DNA from: Prauserella shujinwangii
Lineage (GTDB): Bacteria; Actinomycetota; Actinomycetes; Mycobacteriales; Pseudonocardiaceae
Reading direction: 5' to 3'
Assembly (NCBI RefSeq): GCF_003001955.1
Contig: NZ_PVNH01000006.1
Span: 62,001-126,000, forward strand
DNA length: 64,000 nucleotides
In this document: positions 17,863 to 25,947 of the stretch, in pieces
Numbering within the stretch: the first letter of the stretch is position 1
How the letters are laid out: every line of letters starts with the position of its first letter
Program-made: the position numbers and the translations under genes
The notes under the pieces: model-generated
Told to the model about the DNA's origin: nothing
Databases searched by the model: none
Seen by the model: only the letters and a program-made list of their open reading frames with translations

Positions 17863-19855
17863 CAGGGTGATTCCTCTGCGGTTGGGAGTGGGCGGGCGTG
17901 ACCGCCCTGGTGTGCGAGACCAGTTCGGCCAGGATCGCTGGCCCATCGATGCTGAGCAGTGACTCCGGGTGGAACTGCACCGAGGCGAGACGGGGCCCGC
18001 GCAGCCCGTACACCTCGCCGGTGTGCGGATCCCTGCTCACCGCGACCGGATCGGAGCCGTCCGGCGGCCGCAGCTCGTCGGTCGCGGCCACGGCGGTGAA
18101 CGTGTTGTAGAACCCGACCGTCCGGCGGGTGCCGAAGAGGTCGATCTCGCGCTGGACCCCCTGGTTCGGCACATCCCTGCGCACGACCCGCAGCCCGAGC
18201 AGCGTGCAGAGGACCTGGTGTCCGAGGCAGATCGCGATCAGCGGGCTCCGGTTCGCCAGCAGGCGGCTCACCACCGCGCGCAGGTTGCCGATCCTCGGAT
18301 CTCGCGGGTCACGGGGATCGCCGGGTCCCGGGCCGACCACCACCAGCGACTCCGGGGCGGTCGCGGCCGCGTCCAGCTGCCGCTGGTGGGACCGCACCGT
18401 GATGTCGAGCCCGAGCGAGCGCAGCTGGTGCGCGAGCATCTCGGTGAACGCGTCCTCCGCGTCCACGACCACGACCCGCATGCCGAGCAGGTCCGGTTCC
18501 GGCCGGTACCGGTTCCGGGGCCGCTCGAACCAGTACCGTGCCAGCGCGTCGTTTCTCCTCCGCAGGGTGGACCGCACCCGCAGGTCGTCGCGCAGCGCGG
18601 GCCGCGCGCCGGGCGCGCGAAGCGGACGCTCCCGTCCCGTTTCCCTGCCCAGCGCGCGCAGCAGGCCGGTCGCCTTCGCCCAGGTCTCCGCGACCTCCGA
18701 GTCGGCGTCGGAGTGGCGCACGAGAGTCGCCCCGACACCGAGGCGCAGTTTCCCGGTGTTCGCCAGCTCCGCGGTGCGGATGAGGATCGCCGAGTCCAGC
18801 AGCTGGCGCCCCGCGCCGTCCGTCCCGATCAATGCCGCGACCCCGCTGTAGTACCCGCGACCGGTCGCCTCGTGCCGGGCCACCACCCGGAAGGCGTTCT
18901 CCAGCGGGCTGCCGACCACCGTCGGCGCGAACATCGTGTCGCGCAGCACCCGCGCGACATCGAGCGAGCTGTCGCCCTCGATCAGGTACTCGGTGTGCGC
19001 CAGGTTGGCCATCTCCTTCAGGTAGGGGCCGAGCACTCGCGGGCCCGGCGCGCACACCCTGGACATCATCTTCAGTTCCTCGTCCACGACCATCCGAAGC
19101 TCGTCGGACTCCTTGGTGTCGGCGAGGAATGCCATCAGGTCGTCCATGGTCGGCCCCTCGGGTCCGTACCGGTAGGTGCCGCTGATCGGGTTCATCGTGG
19201 CGGTCCCGAACTGGAGGGTGACGTGCCGCTCGGGGCTCGCTCCGAGGAACGTGCGCTCGCGGGTCCGCACGAGGAACGTCCAGTACGCCCCGGTCTCCCC
19301 GGACAGCAGGCGGCGATACAGCGTCAGCGCCTGCTCGAGCCCGAAGTCCTCGACCGTGGCCACGAACCCGCGCTGGATGACGAAGTTGGAGCCCGCTCCC
19401 CTGCCGATCTCCTCGGTCAGCACCTGCTCCACGATCTTCGAGTACTCGTCGTCCGTCACGTCGAACCCGGTGTCACGCAACCGGATCTCGGTGTCGGGAA
19501 GCTTCCGCACGAGCTCGTCGCGCGGGACGGCGTCCTGCTCCTCGACGCGCAGCGCCACGATCGGCGAACGATCGTCCCTGCATTCGAACCCCCGCTCCCG
19601 CACCTGCCGGTACGGGATCATGGCCAGCACGTCGTGGCGCACGCCGCCATCGGTGCCTGCACCCGCGCCGGGACGCGCGTCGAGCAGGTCCCGGATCGCG
19701 CCCACCGGCTCCGAGCTCCCGGCCATAACCTCCACAGTGGACTCACCGTGTGCCTCCGGCCGGTACAGCACAGCGAACTCGGGAGCGTCACCACACAGGA
19801 TCCGGTCCAGTAGGTCATCGTTCGTGGTCCGCGCACCGTCTCGTGACCCCGCCAC
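17837..19855 (-). CDS. phzE: PhzE-type 2-amino-2-deoxyisochorismate synthase
   Basis: A 672-residue fusion of a chorismate-utilising (MST) domain and a class I glutamine amidotransferase. The synthase part has PISGTYRYGPEGPT, APTVVGSPLENAFRV and GRGYYSGVAALIG; the amidotransferase part has the CLGHQ nucleophile and VQFHPES triad. Sequence order and the GSPLENAFRVVARHEATG stretch are PhzE-like, so the product should be ADIC rather than anthranilate. The start is GTG 19855 (GGAGG seven bases upstream) rather than GTG 19861. First gene of the 3-hydroxyanthranilate operon, with an operator-like repeat about 165 bases upstream. Confidence 0.9.
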   Translation of the reverse strand: MAGSRDGARTTNDDLLDRILCGDAPEFAVLYRPEAHGESTVEVMAGSSEPVGAIRDLLDARPGAGAGTDGGVRHDVLAMIPYRQVRERGFECRDDRSPIVALRVEEQDAVPRDELVRKLPDTEIRLRDTGFDVTDDEYSKIVEQVLTEEIGRGAGSNFVIQRGFVATVEDFGLEQALTLYRRLLSGETGAYWTFLVRTRERTFLGASPERHVTLQFGTATMNPISGTYRYGPEGPTMDDLMAFLADTKESDELRMVVDEELKMMSRVCAPGPRVLGPYLKEMANLAHTEYLIEGDSSLDVARVLRDTMFAPTVVGSPLENAFRVVARHEATGRGYYSGVAALIGTDGAGRQLLDSAILIRTAELANTGKLRLGVGATLVRHSDADSEVAETWAKATGLLRALGRETGRERPLRAPGARPALRDDLRVRSTLRRRNDALARYWFERPRNRYRPEPDLLGMRVVVVDAEDAFTEMLAHQLRSLGLDITVRSHQRQLDAAATAPESLVVVGPGPGDPRDPRDPRIGNLRAVVSRLLANRSPLIAICLGHQVLCTLLGLRVVRRDVPNQGVQREIDLFGTRRTVGFYNTFTAVAATDELRPPDGSDPVAVSRDPHTGEVYGLRGPRLASVQFHPESLLSIDGPAILAELVSHTRAVTPAHSQPQRNHPDESRTGSS

Positions 19856-20016
19856 TCTCACTCCTCCGGCAGCCGAACCGACTCGCCCGTCGTGCTCGCG
19901 GCTCGCCGGGTCACCCGGCCGTTACCGTGTCGCTGAGCGGGCTTCCGTCCCGTGCTCGACGGTTTTCCTTCCGCCGAGCCGCTACGCCTCATCGTGCCGG
20001 GGCGGTGGAACGCCGG

Positions 20017-20038
20017 GTATCACGTCTTCTCGTGATAC
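20017..20038. promoter_or_regulatory. Cluster operator-like repeat upstream of the phzE-like operon
   Basis: The arms GTATCACG and CGTGATAC are perfectly complementary over eight bases and flank a six-base spacer. The element overlaps the stop codon of the LAL regulator gene and lies in the region upstream of the PhzE-like operon. A hairpin in the LAL transcript end is an alternative reading. Confidence 0.55.
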
Positions 20039-22857
20039 TGCTGCCCTTCGGGCATGGAGAGGAACTTTCTGGTCAGCTCCACCCGGCTGGTCACGCCGAG
20101 CTTGGTGAAGCTGTGCCGGAGGTGGCTGTCCACTGTGTGCGGGGACAGGTAGAGCCTTGCCGCGACCTCCCGGTTGGTCAGTCCCCGGGCCACCAGCCGC
20201 ACCACACGCAGCTCCGAGCTCGTCAGGCAGCCGAGCCCCGTCGAGGCGTACCCGCCCGTACCGGACGACCGGCTGTCGGCCTCGCGCAGCGCGCGCCGGG
20301 TACGTGCCGCGTCTCGCGTGGCACCGCACGAGGCGTACAGCCTGCCCGCGTCGTGCAGCAACGCCTTCGCCCGCCCCCGGCTGCCGTGTGCGCGCTCGGC
20401 CAGCGCCACCTCCTCCATCAGGATCGCCTGGCTCAGCCTCCGCGGCGTGCGCTGGAACGCCTCCAGCGCTTCCTGGAGCAGCGCCCGGTCGTCGTGGAGC
20501 ACTCCCGCGGCGTAGGCGGCCGCCCCGCACACGGAGTCCACGGCGGGGTTGCGCTCCGCCAGCTTCCGGCACGCGGCGAGGACCTTCCTGGCGAGCTCGG
20601 GCCGCCCCGTTTCGCACGCGATACGCACGAGCGTCGCCCCGGCCAGTGGCTCGGTGATGAGGATCGCGACCCGGTCCGGCAGTCCACGGTAGATCCCGTG
20701 CAGGCGGTTCAGTGCTTCGGTCCGCTCCCCCCGCGCCAGGTGCAGGACCGCCCATTCCCAGCTCAGGCCCTCCGGGCCGACGATCACCCCCTCGGCCATC
20801 AGCTGGCTGGCCCGGTGCAGGTGCCGGGACGCGTCGTCCAACTGGCCGCGATGCACGGAAATCCGGCCCAGCAAGGCGAGACAGGGGACGGTGAGCGCCA
20901 TCGCACTGAGCCGTTCCGCGACCGCGACACCCGCCGTGGCCTCGGCCGCCGCGTCCTCCAGACGCCCGGCGGCCATCCTCAGCTCGGCCCGGTAGTAGTG
21001 CCACAGCGGCTGGGACCACGCGGTGCCGAGCTGGGCGGCCTCCTTCTGCCCCACCTCGCACACCGCGTCCGCCTCGGCGAACCGGTCGACGGCCCGGAGC
21101 GCCGAGGCCAGCCACAACCGCGGATGCCGCTGCGCGGGCTCCCCACCGATCCGGTCGCTGAGCTTCACCGCCTCCCGCGCGCGGTCGACCGCGGAGCCGA
21201 GTTCTCCCCGGGACTGCTCGACCGCGCTGCGCACCACGGTGCCGAACACCCAGGAGGCGTGGTCGCCCGCGCTCTCGGCCAACCGCACCGCCTCGGCCGC
21301 GGCGTTCTCGGCCTGCTCGGTCTCGGTGGAGTACAGCAACCCGTGCGCCTGCACCGACAGCAGCCGCGCCCGGGTCGACTCCCGCAACCCCGGAAGGCTC
21401 AGCGCGCGCCGGGTGTACTCGACCGCGGTGGAGTTGCGTCCCTCGTGCTTGCGCGCTTCGGCCAGGCCCAGCAGCAGGCCCGCCTCGTCCTCGGGGTCCA
21501 TCCCCTTGCGGAGCGCGTCCTCGCCCAGCCGGCGCGCCCAGGACAGCCTGCCGGCCGAGGCCAGCAGCCGGACCACCTCGGCGGCCATCCCCTCGTCGCT
21601 CAGCGCGTGCGGCTCCACCTGCTCGACCACCCGGACCAGCAGGTCCGCGGCCGCGTCGAGGGAATGCGAAGCCGCCTCCCGGATGGCGCGGCGGATCGGC
21701 CCGTGCGCGGCGTCCCCCGCGGGGCCGCCGCTGCGCAGCAGGTGCTCGGCGGCTTCCACGATCGGCCGCCCCGAACGGCGCAGCACGGCCGCCGCCCCCT
21801 GGTGCAACGCCGACCGCACCGGCGCCGAAAGGCGGGCGTAGACGGCTTCGCGGAGCAGATCGTGCCGGAAGTCCAGGCTGGTGCCGAGGTCGACGAGCAC
21901 GCCGGCGTGCACGGCCTCGTTCACCGCGGGCACCAGCTCCGGCCCCGTGCCGCCGACCAGCTCGGCCGCCTCGCTCAGGGTGAAGGGCCTGCCGAGCACG
22001 GACACGGCGTCGAGGACCTGTCGCGCGCGCGTGGACAGCTCGTCCAGCCACTCGTGGACGACGGCCACGAAGTCGTCGGGAAGCTTCTCGTCGCGCATGG
22101 TGGCGACACCGTTGTCGACGCCGATGTAACCACCACGGAGCAGCGACGCCAGCAGTTGCTCCACCAGCTGCGGGTGCCCGGCGCAGCCGGCCAGCCTGCC
22201 CAGCACGGAGGCGTCGGGCGTGGCGCGGAGCCGGGTGACACAGATCCGCCGCACCGCGTCGTCGCGGAGCGGGGCGAGGCGCACCCGCCGCAGGTGTTCC
22301 CCGGCGAGCCAGTCGAGTGCCCGCTGCGCGGGGGTGTGCCGCTGCGTGACGCGCCTGCTCAGCAACCACGAGACCGGCGACCGCGCCAACGCGGGCACGA
22401 GCACCCGCAGTGCCAGCGCGGTCATCTCGTCGGCCCAGTGGGCGTCGTCGAGGACGACGACCACCGGTCGTTGTCCGGCCGCCAGCCTGATCCTTCGCTC
22501 GATCTCGTCGATCAGCGTGTACCTGTCCGCCTGATCCGGCGGGACCAGCAACGGGTTGCCGGGGACCATCGCGGGATTGCTCCGGAGCACTCCCCTCAAC
22601 GTGGTCCACGGAATGACCCGGTCGACCTCGCTGGCGCGCCCGTGCAGCACCGCGAACCCCAGTTCGTCGGCGTACTCGCACATCGCCCGCAGCACCGAGC
22701 TCTTGCCCATGCCGCCCGGCGCCTCCAGCAGGACCCCGGCCGGCTTGCCCTCCCCCGTGGCTTCGAGGTCGTTCCGCAGGCCGGAAATGATCTCCTCCCG
22801 GCCGTCGAGGTTGCTGACGTGTCTCGGAAACTCCACGACTGAGTTCTGGCGTTCCAT
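20020..22857 (-). CDS. LAL-family LuxR transcriptional regulator
   Basis: A 945-residue large ATP-binding LuxR regulator. Walker A (EAPGGMGKSS, residues 45-54) and Walker B (VVVVLDDAHWAD) form the ATPase; a long helical TPR-like middle follows; the C-terminal HTH reads LTSSELRVVRLVARGLTNRE then LSPHTVDSHLRHSFTKLGV. This is the usual cluster-situated activator type. It is transcribed divergently from the ACT-domain gene over a 259-base gap with three palindromes, suggesting auto- or cross-regulation. It is the best candidate to bind the ATCACG-N6-CGTGAT repeats. Confidence 0.9.
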   Translation of the reverse strand: MERQNSVVEFPRHVSNLDGREEIISGLRNDLEATGEGKPAGVLLEAPGGMGKSSVLRAMCEYADELGFAVLHGRASEVDRVIPWTTLRGVLRSNPAMVPGNPLLVPPDQADRYTLIDEIERRIRLAAGQRPVVVVLDDAHWADEMTALALRVLVPALARSPVSWLLSRRVTQRHTPAQRALDWLAGEHLRRVRLAPLRDDAVRRICVTRLRATPDASVLGRLAGCAGHPQLVEQLLASLLRGGYIGVDNGVATMRDEKLPDDFVAVVHEWLDELSTRARQVLDAVSVLGRPFTLSEAAELVGGTGPELVPAVNEAVHAGVLVDLGTSLDFRHDLLREAVYARLSAPVRSALHQGAAAVLRRSGRPIVEAAEHLLRSGGPAGDAAHGPIRRAIREAASHSLDAAADLLVRVVEQVEPHALSDEGMAAEVVRLLASAGRLSWARRLGEDALRKGMDPEDEAGLLLGLAEARKHEGRNSTAVEYTRRALSLPGLRESTRARLLSVQAHGLLYSTETEQAENAAAEAVRLAESAGDHASWVFGTVVRSAVEQSRGELGSAVDRAREAVKLSDRIGGEPAQRHPRLWLASALRAVDRFAEADAVCEVGQKEAAQLGTAWSQPLWHYYRAELRMAAGRLEDAAAEATAGVAVAERLSAMALTVPCLALLGRISVHRGQLDDASRHLHRASQLMAEGVIVGPEGLSWEWAVLHLARGERTEALNRLHGIYRGLPDRVAILITEPLAGATLVRIACETGRPELARKVLAACRKLAERNPAVDSVCGAAAYAAGVLHDDRALLQEALEAFQRTPRRLSQAILMEEVALAERAHGSRGRAKALLHDAGRLYASCGATRDAARTRRALREADSRSSGTGGYASTGLGCLTSSELRVVRLVARGLTNREVAARLYLSPHTVDSHLRHSFTKLGVTSRVELTRKFLSMPEGQQYHEKT

Positions 22858-22883
22858 TTACTCACCTTGGCGTCTCGTCTAGT

Positions 22884-22913
22884 CACCCAAGAACCGAGGG
22901 GGCGCCTTGGGTG
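22884..22913. promoter_or_regulatory. Inverted repeat in the LAL gene leader
   Basis: CACCCAAG and CTTGGGTG, eight-base perfect arms with a 14-base spacer, 27 bases upstream of the LAL start codon. It could be an operator or a leader hairpin that affects translation. Confidence 0.4.
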
Positions 22914-22991
22914 CCAATTTCACCGCGCCTGCGACACGCCAAAAAGAAGATTCGCGACAGCTGCGCTCTATGTCAATAATCGACCCAGTAC

Positions 22992-23007
22992 TGTGATACA
23001 CATCACA
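22992..23007. promoter_or_regulatory. CRP/GlxR-type binding site
   Basis: TGTGATACACATCACA is a perfect match to TGTGA-N6-TCACA, the core recognised by Crp/GlxR regulators in actinobacteria. It lies between the LAL regulator and the ACT-domain gene, 135 bases before the LAL start. It suggests cAMP-Crp input into cluster control. Confidence 0.5.
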
Positions 23008-23074
23008 TCACAGTGAGTGAGCGTGAACACGAATAGTCAACTCAATTTCGGACGCGAAGATCGCCGGGCGCGAC

Positions 23075-23092
23075 ATCACGAGAACACGTGAT
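23075..23092. promoter_or_regulatory. Perfect cluster operator-like repeat (ATCACG-N6-CGTGAT)
   Basis: Perfect 6-bp arms with a 6-base spacer, 24 bases before the TTG candidate start of the ACT-domain gene. This copy and the one at 20017 are the most symmetric members of the set. Confidence 0.6.
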
Positions 23093-23116
23093 GCGCTCCA
23101 TGTTACCCGCTCCCTA

Positions 23117-23695
23117 TTGTCGGCGATCGTACCACTGAGCGAACAAATCGATTCAATTCGGCAAAGGTTTGAGGACGTGCTGGAACGTACACCGCTTTCC
23201 GTCACCGCCGATCCCGACCAGGCACGCGTCTTCGTGCGCCCCTCACCCCTCGGGACCACGTTGACCTCCGACATCGTACGGCTGCTCGACGAGCACGGCA
23301 CGACGGTCGACCTGGTCGCCAGGCTCGGACCGCGCGCGGAGGAGAGCCGGATCGGGTACACGATCCCGCGCCGGGACCTGGACCTGATCCGCGCCGCACT
23401 CAATGAACTCGTCGGGAAATCGGGCGAAACCCTGGAGATCGACGAAACCGTCGGTAAAGTAACTGTTCACGGAATTGGCATGCTCAACCGTCCGCAATAC
23501 ACGGCCAGGCTTCTCGAGGCTCTTCGAAAATCAGGAACAGAAACCAGCTGGCTCTCGATGTCGCAGCAGCGGACTTCCGCGATCATTCCGCGCGAGAAGT
23601 TCACGGAAGCCGTCGCGGAAGTGTGCAGGGAATTCGGTCTGGAGCCTGTTCCCGGCGCCGGTGAGAATCTTCAGGTCTCCGCGGACCCGGCATGA
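23117..23695 (+). CDS. Stand-alone aspartokinase-like ACT-domain protein
   Basis: A protein of up to 192 residues containing only the tandem ACT region of an aspartate kinase. The second half (VGKVTVHGIGMLNRPQYTAR, then SGTETSWLSMSQQRTSAIIP) aligns with the C-terminal ACT2 of aspartokinases; the first half resembles ACT1 with an inserted DLVARLGPRAEESRIGYTIP stretch. No kinase domain precedes it: the upstream bases are a promoter region. The start is uncertain, TTG 23117 or GTG 23177, neither with an ideal ribosome site. It may act as a regulatory beta-like subunit of the cluster aspartate kinase or as an amino-acid sensor. An operator copy lies directly upstream. Confidence 0.7.
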   Translation: MSAIVPLSEQIDSIRQRFEDVLERTPLSVTADPDQARVFVRPSPLGTTLTSDIVRLLDEHGTTVDLVARLGPRAEESRIGYTIPRRDLDLIRAALNELVGKSGETLEIDETVGKVTVHGIGMLNRPQYTARLLEALRKSGTETSWLSMSQQRTSAIIPREKFTEAVAEVCREFGLEPVPGAGENLQVSADPA

Positions 23696-24053
23696 CCGGC
23701 CGCGCGTCGCCGACCCGCTCGCCGCCGCAACCATCCGCCACCCAGGGCCACGAGCGAAACGACGTGCGCCGCCTCCTGGAGTACCGTGAGCGCCACCGAA
23801 CGGTCTCTCCGATAGGACCCGAGCAGCGCACGGGCCACGCAACCCGCACGCCGCGCGCGCCCTCGCCCGCACCGTGACAGTCGCCGGCCCGGCGGGGAGC
23901 TGCCACCACCGCAGCCGTGATCGCGGCCGCGGTCGCCAGATGCTGCACCACGTTCTCGTCGACCCGACCGACGGGCCGCCGTAGTGGCCCCCCACCGCGA
24001 CCGTGGCGAGACGATCCGGTGTCAACGACCCGCTCGTCGCGCATCTGTTCCAT
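23601..24053 (-). CDS. Doubtful small protein, possibly frameshifted
   Basis: The ATG at 24053 has a strong GAGGAGAG site five bases upstream, and the first 55-60 codons (MEQMRDERVVDTG, later VVQHLATAAAITAAVVAA, a possible membrane helix) have plausible codon use. After that the sequence becomes arginine/serine-rich and a different frame looks more protein-like, and the 3' end runs antisense into the ACT gene. Either a short membrane protein whose true end is earlier through a frameshift, or a decayed gene. No family recognised. Confidence 0.3.
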   Translation of the reverse strand: MEQMRDERVVDTGSSRHGRGGGPLRRPVGRVDENVVQHLATAAAITAAVVAAPRRAGDCHGAGEGARGVRVAWPVRCSGPIGETVRWRSRYSRRRRTSFRSWPWVADGCGGERVGDARPVMPGPRRPEDSHRRREQAPDRIPCTLPRRLP

Positions 24054-24086
24054 GGCTCTCCTCTGCCACGTTACTTTACATCATGT

Positions 24087-24099
24087 GTACTTCGAGTAC
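24087..24099. promoter_or_regulatory. Small inverted repeat in AT-rich promoter patch
   Basis: GTACT-TCG-AGTAC lies in an unusually AT-rich stretch (24066-24106) between the divergent doubtful gene at 24053 and the leader/response-regulator unit. It is probably an operator within a promoter. Confidence 0.35.
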
Positions 24100-24158
24100 T
24101 ATACGTGCCGTGCAGTATCGAGCCACGAAGAGCCGCACTGCAAAGGGAAGGAGGAGAG

Positions 24159-24221
24159 GTGTCCATCGATGCTGAACCGGCCAGGACTTCTCGGCCTCCT
24201 GGCCCGGCCCGGCCGGTGTGA
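24159..24221 (+). CDS. Possible 20-residue leader peptide
   Basis: A short open frame starting with GTG at 24159 behind an excellent ribosome site (GGAAGGAGGAGAG) and ending 60 bases before the response regulator ATG. The peptide begins VSIDAEPART and contains two Pro-Pro or Arg-Pro steps. It may be a translated leader controlling the downstream regulator, or chance. No homologue is recognised. Confidence 0.3.
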   Translation: MSIDAEPARTSRPPGPARPV

Positions 24222-24280
24222 GAGCCGCGGGACCGGATACCGGGCGACGGGAGTTCGGACTCGCCATCTCAAGGAGGACC

Positions 24281-24949
24281 ATGACACGAGTTCTCCTCGT
24301 GGACGCGGACAGGGCCCGCAAAGTGGTGGTCCGTCGAGCGCTGGAGCGGTGCGGACACTCGGTATGCGGTGCGCCGACGGGATTCGACGCCCTCGTCGCG
24401 CACCCGGCGGCCGACGTGGTGGTGCTGAGCCTGGAACTGCCCGATCTCGACGGTATCGAGGTCTGCCGCCGGATCCGTGACCACAGTAGCGTTCCCCTCA
24501 TCGGACTGCTCCGGGACTCGACAGAGCTCGATCGGGTACTGGCCCTCCGAGGTGGTCTGGACATGATCCTCGAGTGTCCGTTCGGCATCGCGGAACTTCT
24601 CGCCAGGGTCACTGCCGTCACCAGGCGCCTGGGCGCACGACCACGCACGAGACGGAATCTGTCGTTCGGTAGCCTCGAGATCGACGAACAAGCTCGTGAG
24701 GTCAGGGTGGGCGACCGGTTCGTCCGGCTGACGCACAAGGAGTTCGATCTGCTGCACCTGCTGGCATCCAACCCCGGCAGAACGGTGGACCGCAGGAAGA
24801 TCCTCGCCGAGGTCTGGAAGGACCACACGGCGTGGATGACGGGAAGCCGGACCATCGACACCCATGTGCACAGCATCCGGCGCAAACTCGGTAGCTGCTC
24901 GGCCATCCGCACGCACCGCGGCGTTGGTTTCCGGTTCACCTTGTCCTGA
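24281..24949 (+). CDS. Atypical OmpR-family response regulator
   Basis: A 222-residue protein with an N-terminal receiver and C-terminal winged helix (LTHKEFDLLHLLASNPG, RTIDTHVHSIRRKLG, HRGVGFRF). The receiver is degenerate: the phospho-accepting Asp is replaced by Ser50 (VVVLSLELPDLDG) and the Lys before the conserved Pro-Phe by Cys99 (ECPF). It therefore cannot be switched by normal phosphorylation and may be ligand-controlled, as atypical regulators such as JadR1 are. The ATG at 24281 follows AAGGAGG. No sensor kinase adjoins. It faces a second degenerate regulator and precedes the thiosugar operon. Confidence 0.82.
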   Translation: MTRVLLVDADRARKVVVRRALERCGHSVCGAPTGFDALVAHPAADVVVLSLELPDLDGIEVCRRIRDHSSVPLIGLLRDSTELDRVLALRGGLDMILECPFGIAELLARVTAVTRRLGARPRTRRNLSFGSLEIDEQAREVRVGDRFVRLTHKEFDLLHLLASNPGRTVDRRKILAEVWKDHTAWMTGSRTIDTHVHSIRRKLGSCSAIRTHRGVGFRFTLS

Positions 24950-25056
24950 GCATCCGGCCGCGCATCCGTTTCCAGCCGGAACCGGCCTCGCCGGACCACG
25001 GGCAGTACGCCGTGAGCCGGAGCGCGCTCCGCCCGCAGGCGGTCGGTTCGCTCCGG

Positions 25057-25770
25057 CTAACCGGGCGGATCCGGCTCGCCCATGCGCAGGCCCTGGCCTT
25101 TGATCGTGACGCACACCCACCGCCCGAGCTTGCGGCGGAGGCTGCTGACGTGAGTGTCCAGACTGCGCCCCGCGAAGCCGGACGACTCGCCCCAGACCGT
25201 CGCCAGAATCTCCGCTCGCGGCACCACCGATCCGGACCGCCCCGCCAGCACGCGCAGCAGGTCGAACTCCTTGGCGGTCAGGTGGACATCCCGTTCCGCC
25301 AGCCAAACCTGACGCGTGGCCACGTCGATCCGGAGGGGTCCGTGCTCCAGGATCTCCGGTGTGTGCGCTCGCGGCCGGGCCCACCGCAGGACCGCGTCGA
25401 TCCTGGCCATGATCTCGACCGGACCACACCACCAGTACAGGTGTTCGTCACAACCCGCCTCGAACGCGCGAAGCCGCTCCCGCTCGGTGTTCTCCCCGGA
25501 CACCGCGATCAGCGCCGCGTCGACGTGCGAGCGGATCAGCCGGCAGAGATCCGGCCCTTCGGCGGTGCCGTCCATCCGCACCAGGACGAGATCGACGTGC
25601 GGCCGGTGGTCCCGGATCTCCCGCCATCCCGTGGCCTGACATACACCGTGGCCGTGCCTGCTCAGCAGGCGTTCCAACCACGACCCGCGGTGCCGCCCGA
25701 AGCCGACCAGCAACGTCTGGGCGAACGGTGCGGGGTGCGCAGCTCGGTCGGTGGGGCGGTCCAGGTCCAT
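25057..25770 (-). CDS. Second atypical OmpR-family response regulator
   Basis: A 237-residue protein, convergent with the previous gene. The winged helix is clear (LTAKEFDLLRVLAGRSGSVV, RSLDTHVSSLRRKLG, IKGQGLRMG). The receiver has lost the acidic pocket: the position of the phospho-Asp is Arg65 (HVDLVLVRMDG), the N-terminal acidic pair is replaced by LLVGFGRHRG, and the Lys-Pro pair reads CGP. The ATG at 25770 has GGAG six bases upstream. It is divergent from the thiosugar operon across a 434-base gap with two inverted repeats, so it is the likeliest regulator of that operon. Confidence 0.8.
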   Translation of the reverse strand: MDLDRPTDRAAHPAPFAQTLLVGFGRHRGSWLERLLSRHGHGVCQATGWREIRDHRPHVDLVLVRMDGTAEGPDLCRLIRSHVDAALIAVSGENTERERLRAFEAGCDEHLYWWCGPVEIMARIDAVLRWARPRAHTPEILEHGPLRIDVATRQVWLAERDVHLTAKEFDLLRVLAGRSGSVVPRAEILATVWGESSGFAGRSLDTHVSSLRRKLGRWVCVTIKGQGLRMGEPDPPG

Positions 25771-25947
25771 GTCCGTCTCCCGTCGCCGCGTCGATCATGC
25801 TCGTCTGGCCGGGGCGAACCGGCAGTCCCATTCTGCGGGCCGGACAGGCTGTCCACCGTGGGACTGGACGGACGTCCCCGGATTCCGTGCCCGCGCGCGG
25901 ACCTCGCGACTCCCTCGGGGGGCCACTTCACTCCGGCTCGCCGATCG

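Noticed and set aside
15162-19855. Phenazine biosynthesis cluster
   Set aside because: PhzE, PhzC and PhzD homologues are present, but no PhzF isomerase, PhzA/B condensing protein or PhzG-type oxidase was found; a DhbA-like dehydrogenase in the operon fits 3-hydroxyanthranilate instead.
19750-22842. Very long plus-strand open frame opposite the LAL regulator
   Set aside because: It is antisense to a clear 945-residue regulator, is composed of Arg/Pro/His/Gln-rich sequence and has no recognisable domain; a typical high-GC shadow frame.
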